A program made the translations under genes and the position numbers. Below the pieces are notes generated by a model. The model searched no databases, was not told the DNA's origin, and saw only the letters and a list, made by a program, of their open reading frames with translations. 64,000 nt of DNA from Pyxidicoccus parkwaysis (GTDB taxonomy: Bacteria > Myxococcota > Myxococcia > Myxococcales > Myxococcaceae), in contig NZ_CP071090.1 in the NCBI RefSeq assembly GCF_017301735.1, forward strand, positions 7,058,001-7,122,000, given 5' to 3'. Position 1 is the first letter of the stretch, and each line of letters opens with the position of its first letter. Of this stretch, positions 17,359 through 25,930 are shown piece by piece.

Positions 17359-18155
17359 GACGCCCTCTCTATTTCGAACCGCCGCCGGCGCAGGTCCAGC
17401 ATCCACGCCTCCAGCGCGTCCACGGCCTTGCCGGGCGGGTCCTCCGGCAGCACGGACTCCGCCAGGGCCGCGTCGAGCACCTCGAAGGAGCGCGACACCT
17501 CCGCGCGCCACTTCTGGCTCAGCTCGTCGGGCAGCTCGCTCTTCTCGCCGCGCGTCTTCTGCTCCACCAGCGCATACGCCTCCGAGAAGCCATACAGGTC
17601 CAGCAGCTCGGTGACGTCCGTCTCGATGACTCCCGTGCGCAGCGCGTGCGTGCCCGTGAGCGTGGTGCGCAGGACGTAGAGGAGCTTCTTCGCGGACTTG
17701 AAGGCCGTCTTCTCCCACTCGCGCAACTGGCCGTGGGCGAAGCCCCGGTAGTGCCGGTGCACGCGCCGCGACAGCACGGCGCGCACGTGAGGCTTCAGCC
17801 CCTCCAGCTCCGGCGAGGTGCGCACGCAGATGGCGCCCAGCACCCGCTCGATGTAGTTGCCATTGCCTTGCAGGATGCCCTGGAGCACTCCCTGCAGTTC
17901 GTTGGACGAGTAGTCCACCTCCACGCCGTCGATGACCTGGAGCCGCTCGGCGGTGATGTGCTTCGGCTGGAGGCCGAGCAGCACCGCCGTGGGTGCCACG
18001 TGGATGGACTTCAAATCCAAATCACTGTCCGGCGAGGGAAAGCCATACGCGTGGGCCCCGGACAGGGCGATGACGAGGTGCTCGCGCTTCGCCGACTCCT
18101 CGTCGAGCACCCGGTCCGCCACCACGCGCTCATGTTCCTTCAGCGTGCCCTTCAT
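17355..18155 (-). CDS. COG3541-type predicted nucleotidyltransferase (short paralogue)
   Basis: The ATG at 18155 overlaps the stop of the upstream paralogue (ATGA); an in-frame start five codons earlier is less likely. The nucleotidyltransferase signature is clear near residues 28-50: IALSGAHAYGFPSPDSDLDLKSIH, i.e. SG-x-x-AYG followed by SDLDL with both metal-binding Asp. It belongs to the pol-beta-like transferase group annotated as YcgL/COG3541. These enzymes are predicted to transfer nucleotides to RNA, protein or small molecules; substrates are largely unknown. The protein has 266 residues and no export signal. Coupling with a longer paralogue suggests the two act as a heteromeric pair or on related substrates. 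Confidence 0.82.
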   Translation of the reverse strand: MKGTLKEHERVVADRVLDEESAKREHLVIALSGAHAYGFPSPDSDLDLKSIHVAPTAVLLGLQPKHITAERLQVIDGVEVDYSSNELQGVLQGILQGNGNYIERVLGAICVRTSPELEGLKPHVRAVLSRRVHRHYRGFAHGQLREWEKTAFKSAKKLLYVLRTTLTGTHALRTGVIETDVTELLDLYGFSEAYALVEQKTRGEKSELPDELSQKWRAEVSRSFEVLDAALAESVLPEDPPGKAVDALEAWMLDLRRRRFEIERAS

Positions 18156-19447
18156 TCCGGTTCCCTCCACTCCATGGCCGGAGCCTCCGGCGCGTCCCTG
18201 CCCAGCGGACCGGGCTCCTTCAGCACCCAGCGCCGCGCCACCTCGTCCCCCACACGGCGCAACAGCCGGTCCGCCCGCTCGTAGTCGGGGTGCTCCGGCA
18301 GCTTGCTCTCCCGGTGCGCGGCTTCAAGGTCCGGCGCCATGGCCTCCGCGTCCCGCAGCACGTCCTCCAGCGGCACGCGGCCCGCCTTGATGTCCAACAG
18401 CCGCGCCTTCAGCGTGCCCGACGCCTCGAACGTGGGCGCGCCCTCCCGCAGCCAGCCCGTGGCCGTGGCCACCAGCCGGAGCAGGTTGTACGCGTTCTTC
18501 GGCCGCAGCTCGCGCGCGGACGGAGGCCGCTGTCCGCCGCCGCGCGCATACGCGGTGAGCGCCGCGAAGTCGTTGGCCGTGAGCAGGCCCTGGTCCCACA
18601 GCGAGCGGTAGAGCTGCTTCACGTAGGTCTTCGACGCCAGCAGCGCGTCCTGCTGCGAGGGCGCGCTTCGGGGAGACACGGCGGCCAGCCGCTTCGCCAC
18701 CTCGTCCAGGTCCGGCGCGGGCTCCTCGCACAGCCACTCCAGGAGGAGGTCGCGGTGCTCGGCCAGCCGCTGGCTGCGGGTGAGCTTGTCGAGCTGGCTC
18801 ATGGCATAGCGGCCGAAGCTGCCGAAGATGGCCCTGGACACGAAGGCCTCGCGCTCCGCGAGCAGCCACTCGCCGAGCACGTCGTTCGCCTTCGCGCCGG
18901 GGACGAACAGCGTCTCCAGCGTGTTGGGGTCCGCGCGCAGCGCCTGCTCGACCGTCTTGCGCACCTCCCAGTAGGTGGTGCTGCCGTCGGCGCTGACCAG
19001 GTCCATCGGCGCCTCGACGAGGCCGAAGGTCCACGGCAGCGGCAGCGAGAAGACGCCGCGCACGTCCACGTCCGAGTTCTCGTTGGCCAGGCCCCACGCG
19101 TGGCTGCCCACGCGCGTCTCCAGCACCACGCAGGGCGTCAGCGCGCTCCACGCGGCCTCGCGGCGGCGGGCGAAGTTCACCTGCCCCATGCGCCGGGGCA
19201 CCAGTTCGTCGCGGGCGAACCACACCTCGCCCACGCCGACAATCTGTACGTCGAAGCCGCCGTCATGGGCCCGCACGACGCGGCCCACCACGCCTTGGGG
19301 AATCCGGCGCCCGCCCGTGGCCATGCGCTCCACGCGCGTGGTCACCTCGGTGCCGTGTGGAAGGGGGACGGACAGCCGGTCCACCTGCTCCAGGCCACGG
19401 ATGCGTCCGGCGCCCGTGCGCGGGGAATCCGTCGGAGAATCACTCAT
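18152..19447 (-). CDS. COG3541-type predicted nucleotidyltransferase (long paralogue)
   Basis: First gene of the three-gene run. The N-terminal 110 residues form a small beta-rich domain (VTTRVERMATGGRRIPQGVVGRVVRAHDGGF, an SH3-like/KOW-like pattern). The transferase follows, with the signature VGSHAWGLANENSDVDVRG around residue 115-135: G-S then two Asp in SDVDV. Downstream, RFG-like helices such as TLETLFVPG and FGSFGRYAMSQLDKL are typical of the group, which is longer than the 266-residue neighbour. No signal peptide. Function unknown beyond predicted nucleotide transfer; the extra N-terminal module may bind nucleic acid, which is inference. The stop overlaps the next start by four bases. 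Confidence 0.83.
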   Translation of the reverse strand: MSDSPTDSPRTGAGRIRGLEQVDRLSVPLPHGTEVTTRVERMATGGRRIPQGVVGRVVRAHDGGFDVQIVGVGEVWFARDELVPRRMGQVNFARRREAAWSALTPCVVLETRVGSHAWGLANENSDVDVRGVFSLPLPWTFGLVEAPMDLVSADGSTTYWEVRKTVEQALRADPNTLETLFVPGAKANDVLGEWLLAEREAFVSRAIFGSFGRYAMSQLDKLTRSQRLAEHRDLLLEWLCEEPAPDLDEVAKRLAAVSPRSAPSQQDALLASKTYVKQLYRSLWDQGLLTANDFAALTAYARGGGQRPPSARELRPKNAYNLLRLVATATGWLREGAPTFEASGTLKARLLDIKAGRVPLEDVLRDAEAMAPDLEAAHRESKLPEHPDYERADRLLRRVGDEVARRWVLKEPGPLGRDAPEAPAMEWREPE

Positions 19448-19544
19448 TGCTCACCTCCCGGTGCTCAGCGGGGTCATCGTGGACGCCGAAGCCCGCGCGG
19501 CCCTGACCTGCCCGTGGGCATGCTACCCCGGCACCGGGGCGCGC

Positions 19545-20093
19545 CTATGAGTGCTCGTCGTCGCTGGAGCCCCCGCCGACGAGCCGCTCGTAGGGCACCA
19601 TGTTGATGTAGCGCTCGCAGAGGGGAAGGTAGGCCTCCTTGAGCTCCTCGGCCGCGCGCGCGTAGTCCTCGTACAGCGGGAGGTCCTCAGCCCTGCGCGT
19701 GTCCTCACCGGTGCTCGCGATTGTGTCTCTGAGGAGTCGCATCTCCACCGCTACCGCCTGGATGGCCATGGTCAGTGCGCGGGGGCTCAGAGGCCGCGGG
19801 ACTTCCTCCTCTCCCTCCGGTACACGCCCATCCTCCCGGATGGGAGGGGGCTGCTTCACCCAGCGAATCCGGGTAACGAGCTGCTCGTAAGGGACCAGGT
19901 TGCTGAAGCGCTCGCAGAGGGGACGATAGGCATCCTCGAGGTCCGAGGCCGCGAGGTCGTAGCACAGGTGGATTTCCTGGGTGTCCGGGTCGGCGTCGTC
20001 ACCCGCGCTGTCGAGTTCGGCATCGAGGCGACAGAGCTCCGCATCCACTGCCCGGATGGCCATGGTCAGCGCGCGAGGGCTCAGTTGGGACAT
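19545..20093 (-). CDS. Small protein made of two tandem copies of one domain, unknown family
   Basis: Start at ATG 20093 (MSQLSPRAL); codons upstream in the same frame overlap glutathione reductase and read as shadow. The 182 residues consist of two copies of a 75-residue unit: each opens LSPRALTMAI(R/Q)AV and closes with (L/E)AY(R/L)PLCER(F/Y)xNxVPYE(Q/R)LV, separated by a charged linker. The units are helical and rich in acidic residues. No enzymatic motif, signal or membrane segment. Such internal duplication points to a pseudo-dimeric binding protein. The gene lies 18 bases beyond the glutathione reductase stop, on the same strand, so co-expression is possible. Function unknown. Confidence 0.7.
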   Translation of the reverse strand: MSQLSPRALTMAIRAVDAELCRLDAELDSAGDDADPDTQEIHLCYDLAASDLEDAYRPLCERFSNLVPYEQLVTRIRWVKQPPPIREDGRVPEGEEEVPRPLSPRALTMAIQAVAVEMRLLRDTIASTGEDTRRAEDLPLYEDYARAAEELKEAYLPLCERYINMVPYERLVGGGSSDDEHS

Positions 20094-20110
20094 GGCCCCA
20101 TCTTCTCCGC

Positions 20111-21529
20111 TCAGTGCGCGCCCGTCACTCCCGCGTCGTGCCCGCGCTCGGCGGCCAGCGCCGCCTCGGGGTCCGGCCGCTTGTCGCGCATGGTGACGAA
20201 CTCCTCCGCCGCCGTGGGGTGGATGCCCACGGTGGCGTCGAACTGCGCCTTGGTGGCCCCGCACTTCACCGCCACCGCGAGCCCTTGAATGATTTCCGGC
20301 GCGTCCGCCCCCACCATGTGGCAGCCCAGCACCTTCTGCGTCGAGCGCTCCACCACCAGCTTCATCATCGTCCGCTCGTTGCGTCCGCTGAGCGTGTGCT
20401 TCATCGGCTTGAAGCTGGCGACGTAGATGTCCACCTTCCCGTGCCGCTCGCGCGCCTCGAACTCAGACAGCCCCACGCACCCCACCGGCGGCTGACTGAA
20501 GACGGCGGAGGGCACGTTGGTGTGGTCCATCTTCATCGGGTTGTCGTGGAACAGCGTCTCCGCCAGCGCGCGGCCCTCCGCGATGGCCACCGGCGTGAGG
20601 TTGAGCCGGTCCGTCACGTCGCCCACCGCGAAGATGTGCTCCACCGAGGTGCGGGACCACTCGTCCACCATGACGGCGCCGCGCGCGTCGACCTTCACGC
20701 CCGCCTCCTCCAGGCCCAGGCCGCTCGAGTTGGGCACGCGGCCCGTGGCGTACAGCACCGCGTCCGCCTCCACCGTCTCGCCCGACCTCGTCATCAGGCT
20801 CACTCCGCCGTCCGCGCGCTTCTCGATGTCGCGGATGAAGGTGTCCACCAGCACCTCGATGCCCTTCTTCCGCATCTCCTCCGTGAGCACCGCGCGCACG
20901 TCCCCGTCGAAGCCGTTGAGCACCGAGGGCCCGCGGAGGATGACCGTCACCTTGGAGCCCAGCCCGTGGAACACGCCCGCCAGCTCCACGCCGATGTACC
21001 CGCCGCCGACGATGGCCAGCCGCTTGGGCAGGGACGGGAAGGACAGCGCGTCGTCCGAGGTGAGCGCATGCTCGATGCCCGTCACGTCCGGCGGCAGGTA
21101 CGGGCGCGAGCCCGTGGCCACGAGGATGCGCTCGGCCGTGTAGCGCTTGCCGGCCACCTCCACGGTGTGCGGGTCCACCAGCCGCCCGCGCCCCTCCACC
21201 ACCGTCACGCCCGAGTCGCGCAGCAGGCGCGCGTACACGCCGCCCAGCCGCGCCGTCTCCTTGTCCTTCGCGTCGCGCAGCTTCGCCCAGTCGAACGTGG
21301 GCTCCGGCACCGTCCACCCGTAGCCGGCCGCGTCCTGGAAGTCCTCGTGGAAGTGCGAGCCGTACACCAACAGCTTCTTGGGCACGCAGCCCCGGTGCAC
21401 GCAGGTGCCGCCCAAATCCCGGTCCTCGCACAGCGCCACGCGCGCACCGTAGGAGCCCGCCCGGCGGCTGGACGCGACGCCTCCGGAGCCTCCGCCGATG
21501 GTGAACAGGTCGAAGTCGTAACGGGCCAT
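20111..21529 (-). CDS. gor: Glutathione-disulfide reductase
   Basis: GGAGAGAGGACC precedes the ATG at 21529. The 472-residue protein starts with an FAD-binding Rossmann motif (GGGSGGVASSRRA, residues 12-24) and the redox disulfide GGTCVHRGCVPKK with Cys43 and Cys48, where the H-R between Cys is as in glutathione reductases. The NADPH motif GGGYIGVELAG and the FAD ATG segment VGDVTDRLNLTPVAI follow, and the C-terminal catalytic GIHPTAAEE is present with the His-Pro-Thr. It reduces glutathione disulfide with NADPH in the cytoplasm. Thioredoxin or other disulfide reductases of this family differ in the Cys spacing. The gene is followed by a small duplicated protein and preceded by a 120-base gap from the hybrid kinase, so it likely has its own promoter. 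Confidence 0.93.
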   Translation of the reverse strand: MARYDFDLFTIGGGSGGVASSRRAGSYGARVALCEDRDLGGTCVHRGCVPKKLLVYGSHFHEDFQDAAGYGWTVPEPTFDWAKLRDAKDKETARLGGVYARLLRDSGVTVVEGRGRLVDPHTVEVAGKRYTAERILVATGSRPYLPPDVTGIEHALTSDDALSFPSLPKRLAIVGGGYIGVELAGVFHGLGSKVTVILRGPSVLNGFDGDVRAVLTEEMRKKGIEVLVDTFIRDIEKRADGGVSLMTRSGETVEADAVLYATGRVPNSSGLGLEEAGVKVDARGAVMVDEWSRTSVEHIFAVGDVTDRLNLTPVAIAEGRALAETLFHDNPMKMDHTNVPSAVFSQPPVGCVGLSEFEARERHGKVDIYVASFKPMKHTLSGRNERTMMKLVVERSTQKVLGCHMVGADAPEIIQGLAVAVKCGATKAQFDATVGIHPTAAEEFVTMRDKRPDPEAALAAERGHDAGVTGAH

Positions 21530-21650
21530 GGTCCTCTCTCCTCCGGGTGCGCCGCGCGTGTACCCCAGAGATAGTCCCTGGAGGGCGCGCACGACACCGG
21601 AAGTGTGGGGCCAGGGCCTCTGAAATCCGCGACAGCGGACACTGCGGCCG

Positions 21651-24434
21651 TCAGTCCCGGGGAGGCAGCGCCATGATGCGCTCGCGAAGCTGCGCCAGCA
21701 GGCGGCGCGTGCCTTCCAGCTCCGCCTTGCAGCGCTCCAGCCGCTCCGCCATGCCCTCCATGGTGCCCGAGTCGGCGCGCAGCTCGATGTCGCGGCACTG
21801 CGCCTCCAGCGCCGTGGCGCCGAACCACGCCGCGTTGGACTTGAGCGTGTGCGCCGCCCGGCCCAGGTCGTCCATCCGCCCCCGGCCCAGCGCGGTGTAC
21901 GCGTCGTCCAGCAGGGCCGGCATGCTGTGCAGGGCCGTCTCGATGAGCTCCGGGAGGATGGCCCCGGACTGCGCGCCCAGCTCCCGCCACAGGCGCGCGA
22001 GCGCGGAGGGCTCCAGGCCGGGGATGCGCACCGCCTCGGGCATCTCACCCACGGGCGGAGGCGGCGGCTCCGCCGGGGGCGGGGCGGGCCGGCGGGTGAC
22101 GGCCTCGGAGCGGCGCGGCTGGCAGCGCAGCAGCGACGCGGCCAGCGCCTCCACGCGGATGGGTTTGCCCAGGAAGTCGTCCATGCCCGCCGCGAAGCAC
22201 TGGTCCCTGTCCGAGTCCATCGCGTTGGCCGTCATGGCGATAATCCAGGGCTGCGCGTGCGGCGGCACGTCGGCGCGGATGCGGCGGGTGGCCTCCAGGC
22301 CGTCCATCTCCGGCATCTGGAGGTCCATGAAGACGACGTCGAAGCGCTGCTGCGAGACGGCCTTCACCGCCTCCACGCCGTTGAAGGCCACCTGCGCGCG
22401 GTAGCCCAGCTTCTCCAGCACCAGCAGCGCCAGCTTCTGGTTGGTGGGGTTGTCCTCCACCAGGAGGATGTCCAGCGGCAGCCGGTCTCCGGGGCGCTCT
22501 CCGGGGAAGGGCGCCCGGCGCGGCGGGGCGCGTTCCACACGGGCCGCGTGCGCCTGCTTCGCCACGTCATGGGAGAAGCACGCCATCAGCGCGTCGTGGA
22601 GCTGCGAGGCCTTCACCGGGCGGGACAGCACGCCGGAGAACAGGCCCTCGGGTGTGATGCCCCGGCGGCTGGGCGAGGTGAGCAGCAGGAGCGGCAGCGT
22701 GCGCATGTCGCCCCACTGGCGGATGCGCGCCGCCAGCGCCGGCCCGTCCAGCCCCGGCATCTGGTGGTCGATGAGGGCCACGTCGAAGCGCGCGCCGGCC
22801 TGGAGGCTCGCCAGGGCCTCCGCGCCGGAAGACGTCTCCACGAAGTCCAGCCCCCACGACTGGAGCTGCCGCCCCAGCAGGCGCCGGTTGATGGCGTTGT
22901 CGTCGACGATGAGCACGCGCCGCCCCTGCAGCAGGGGCTGCTCCGGCAGCAGGTGCACGGCGGGCTGCTGCGCGGCGGCGTGCGCGCTGAGCGAGAAGCG
23001 GAAGGTGGTGCCGGTGCCGCGCTCGGCCTCGGTGTCCACCCAGATGCGGCCGCCCATGGCCTCCACCAGCCGCTTGGAGATGGCCAGCCCCAGCCCCGTG
23101 CCGCCGAAGCGCCGGGACACGGACGCGTCGAGCTGGTTGAAGGGCTGGAAGAGCCCCGCCCGCATCTCCGCGGGGATGCCGGGCCCGGTGTCCTGCACGG
23201 AGAAGGTCAGCTCCCACGGCGCGTCCGACGACGCCCCGGGAGGCCGCACCGCGTCCACCGCCACCACCGCGCCGCCCTGCTCCGTGAACTTGAGCGCGTT
23301 GCCCACCAGGTTGAGCAGCACCTGGCGCAGGCGCGACGCGTCGCCCACCAGCATCTGCGGCACGTGCGGGGCGATGTCACAGCCCAAATCCAGGCCCTTC
23401 TCGCTGGCGCGCACCGCGAGCAGGTCCAGCACCGACTCCACGCACAGGCGCAGGTCGAACGGGTGCAGCTCCGTCTCGAAGCGGCCGGCTTCAATCTTGG
23501 AGAAGTCCAGCACGTCGTTGAGCAGCGTGAGGAGGGCCTCGCTGCTCTGGCGGATGGTGGAGACGAAGTCGCGCTGCTCCTCGGAGAGCGCGGTGTCGAG
23601 CAGCAGGCCCGTCATGCCGATGATGGCGTTCATCGGCGTGCGGATTTCGTGGCTCATCGTGGCCAGGAAGAGGCTCTTGGCCTGATTGGCGGCCTCGGCG
23701 GCCTTGCGCGCGCGCTGCAGGTCGGTGATGTCGTGGTAGATGGCGATGAAGCCGAGCTGCCGTCCGCCCACGGACACCGGCAGCGCGAGCAGCTCCACGT
23801 CCAACACGCTGCCGTCCTTGCGCACGCGCCGGGTGACGGAGTGGACGCGGCCCCGCGCCACGACCTCGCGGCTGGCCCGCTCCGCGTCCGGGAGCACCGT
23901 CTGGTCCGTGGCGACCAGCTCGAAGATGTGCCGGCCCAGCGCCTCCTGCGGGGTGAAGCCGAAGAGCCGCTCCGCCTCCGGGTTCCACGACAGCACGCGG
24001 AACTGGCGGGTGATGGTGACGATGGCGACGGGGCTGTTGCGCACCACCGCCTCGAAGAACTCCTTCTGCTGGCGGATGGAGGCCTCCACCTCCAGGCGCC
24101 CCGTCATGTCCTGGAGCTGGAGGACCCAGCCCCCTTCCGGGCCCGTCAGCGCCACCGTCAGCACGCGCAGGTAGTACGCGGTGCCCCCGCCGCCGGGGCG
24201 CTGGCCCGCGAGCTCCGTCTCTTGCGGTGCGTCAGCAGTCCCACGCGACTCGGGCGGGCGCCACCCGGGGAGGACCTGGGCCACGAGGCTGCCCACGAGC
24301 CCGGCGCGCGGCCCGAAGAACCGCTCCGCGGCGCGGTTCACCTCGAGGATGCGCTGCGCTGAGTCGAGCACGAGCACCGCGTCACGCGAGTGCTCGAACA
24401 CGGCGGAATGTGCGCTGGACGCCAGGTCGGACAC
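21651..24434 (-). CDS. PAS hybrid histidine kinase with two receivers and HPt
   Basis: The start at GTG 24434 is preferred because GAGGTAGGGGGAAGG lies upstream; an earlier GTG at 24482 would add 16 residues without a ribosome site. Domains: two PAS domains (about 10-115 and 125-245, VLSWNPEAERLFGFTPQEALG), HisKA with SHEIRTPMN (H262), HATPase with NLVGNALKF, DTGPGIP and GGTGLGLAIS, first receiver about 500-620 (phospho-acceptor D556 in LIDHQMPG), second receiver about 655-775 (D704 in FMDLQMPEMDG), HPt about 820-925 (H862 in AAHTLKSNAAWFG). A complete phosphorelay in one chain, without transmembrane segment, so it is a cytoplasmic sensor. No partner response regulator lies next to it. The first receiver keeps DD and the final Lys pattern only partly. 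Confidence 0.94.
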   Translation of the reverse strand: MSDLASSAHSAVFEHSRDAVLVLDSAQRILEVNRAAERFFGPRAGLVGSLVAQVLPGWRPPESRGTADAPQETELAGQRPGGGGTAYYLRVLTVALTGPEGGWVLQLQDMTGRLEVEASIRQQKEFFEAVVRNSPVAIVTITRQFRVLSWNPEAERLFGFTPQEALGRHIFELVATDQTVLPDAERASREVVARGRVHSVTRRVRKDGSVLDVELLALPVSVGGRQLGFIAIYHDITDLQRARKAAEAANQAKSLFLATMSHEIRTPMNAIIGMTGLLLDTALSEEQRDFVSTIRQSSEALLTLLNDVLDFSKIEAGRFETELHPFDLRLCVESVLDLLAVRASEKGLDLGCDIAPHVPQMLVGDASRLRQVLLNLVGNALKFTEQGGAVVAVDAVRPPGASSDAPWELTFSVQDTGPGIPAEMRAGLFQPFNQLDASVSRRFGGTGLGLAISKRLVEAMGGRIWVDTEAERGTGTTFRFSLSAHAAAQQPAVHLLPEQPLLQGRRVLIVDDNAINRRLLGRQLQSWGLDFVETSSGAEALASLQAGARFDVALIDHQMPGLDGPALAARIRQWGDMRTLPLLLLTSPSRRGITPEGLFSGVLSRPVKASQLHDALMACFSHDVAKQAHAARVERAPPRRAPFPGERPGDRLPLDILLVEDNPTNQKLALLVLEKLGYRAQVAFNGVEAVKAVSQQRFDVVFMDLQMPEMDGLEATRRIRADVPPHAQPWIIAMTANAMDSDRDQCFAAGMDDFLGKPIRVEALAASLLRCQPRRSEAVTRRPAPPPAEPPPPPVGEMPEAVRIPGLEPSALARLWRELGAQSGAILPELIETALHSMPALLDDAYTALGRGRMDDLGRAAHTLKSNAAWFGATALEAQCRDIELRADSGTMEGMAERLERCKAELEGTRRLLAQLRERIMALPPRD

Positions 24435-24703
24435 CCTTCCCCCTACCTCGAAGTGTAGGTCGCTCCTTCGGCCCGCCACCACGCGACGGGAACTGCTTTT
24501 TGGAAACCTGCATCATGCCAGACAGCCGAGCGGCGCAGCAGTGAACGGCGCCATGCGGCAAGCAAGCCGGAAAGCCCGGTGGCGCGGCAGGCGAGGGAGG
24601 GGCGCCGCGAGGCGTCGGAGAAGGTAGGCCCGACCCATCCCGGGCGTGGGTTCCCAAGGGACTCCGGAGTCAACGAAGATGGGGTGGACCAGGAGCCTTC
24701 CGC

Positions 24704-25930
24704 ATGCGCCTCACCGCCCTCCTGCTGGGCCTCTTCGCCACGCTCGCGAGCGCCCAGCAGCCGGCCACCGACTCCCCGCTCCCGCCCCCTCCCCTCACCT
24801 CCTCGCCCACGTCCCCGGACGAGCCGGAGTGGGCCACGCCCGGGAACTTCCGCCCGGCCACGGAGCCGGCCCCGTCCGCCGCGAGCCCCGCCGAGCCCAC
24901 GGACGGCGCGCCCACCGCGAGCCCGGCCGAGCCCCCTCCGAGCCCTTCCGCGCGCCCGGACGCGCCCTCACGAAGCCCGGCGGCGTCCGCCCCGCGCCGG
25001 CCCGCGTCCGCCCTGGAGCCCACGCGCGAGCCGGCCGTGTCGGAGCCGTCCCGGGCCCTGGTGCCGGCGAAGCGCCCCCTGCGCTACAGCCGGCTCTCGG
25101 CGGACTCGGGGGGCCCCACGCTGGTCCTCACGGAGGCGGTGGGGGGCATGGTGCTGGGCGCCATGCTGGGTGACAGCTACGACGACCCGAATGGCCGGAG
25201 CGACAACGCCTACATGGGGGCGATGCTGGGCGCGCTCAGCCTCGGCACGGCGAGCACGCTGTACCAGTACTTCGTCCCCGTGAAGCGCAACGAGTCGCTG
25301 CTCGCCGCGAGCGCCGCGACGCTGGGCTTCACGGCCGGGGTGAGCGCCGCCAACGGGTGGGATTTGGACAGCCGGCAGCGGGCGCTGCTCGCCCTCACCA
25401 CCTCGCAGGTGGGTGTCGCCAGCGTGCTGCTGCTCACCGCGGGCGGCAACGACGTGAGCGACGGCGACGCGGGGCTGGTGGGCACGACGGCCTTCTACGC
25501 CTTCATCACCACCGGGCTCGTCGAGTTCATCGGCTCGCGCCAGTCCGGAGACAGCTTCCGCTTCACGCCGCTGCTGATTGCCCCGGCGGCGGGAATGCTC
25601 CTCGGAGGGCTGCTGGCCATTCCGCTGGAAATCGAGCCGTCCTCCCTGCGCGACGTCACCCTGTTCCCCGTGGGCATGGGGCTGGCGGCGCTGCTGGTGG
25701 GCTCGCGGCTGGATGTCAGCGACGTCACGGTGGCCAAGACGGTGCTGGGCACGGTGGCGGGGACGTTCGCCATCACCGTGCTGCTCTCCGCGCTGGCGCC
25801 GGACGGGCCCACGCAGCGTGAGCCCCGGACTGTCAACGCGCTTCAGCCCGTCCCGGTGCCGGTGGTGATGCCGGCGGGCCGGGGCAACGACGCGGTGGCC
25901 GCCGGCCCCGGAGTGTTCATGCGCTTCTAG
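24704..25930 (+). CDS. Multi-pass envelope protein with Pro/Ala-rich N-terminal region
   Basis: GGAG stands eight bases before the ATG. An 18-residue signal peptide (LTALLLGLFATLASA) is followed by a low-complexity Pro/Ser/Ala/Glu linker to about residue 130. The rest has about seven hydrophobic segments rich in Ala, Gly and Leu (GGMVLGAMLGDSYDD, AAMLGALSLGTASTLYQYF, AAGMLLGGLLAIPLEI, VGMGLAALLVGSRLDV, TVAGTFAITVLLSALA), which could be helices in the inner membrane. No family was recognised. The stop TAG shares its bases with the convergent histone-like gene: CTAG at 25927-25930 gives both terminators, with no space for a terminator between them. Confidence 0.7.
   Translation: MRLTALLLGLFATLASAQQPATDSPLPPPPLTSSPTSPDEPEWATPGNFRPATEPAPSAASPAEPTDGAPTASPAEPPPSPSARPDAPSRSPAASAPRRPASALEPTREPAVSEPSRALVPAKRPLRYSRLSADSGGPTLVLTEAVGGMVLGAMLGDSYDDPNGRSDNAYMGAMLGALSLGTASTLYQYFVPVKRNESLLAASAATLGFTAGVSAANGWDLDSRQRALLALTTSQVGVASVLLLTAGGNDVSDGDAGLVGTTAFYAFITTGLVEFIGSRQSGDSFRFTPLLIAPAAGMLLGGLLAIPLEIEPSSLRDVTLFPVGMGLAALLVGSRLDVSDVTVAKTVLGTVAGTFAITVLLSALAPDGPTQREPRTVNALQPVPVPVVMPAGRGNDAVAAGPGVFMRF

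Noticed and set aside
24435-24703. Promoter hairpin before the multi-pass protein (ACCCA...TGGGT)
   Set aside because: A 5-bp stem of this type is expected at random in DNA of such GC content.
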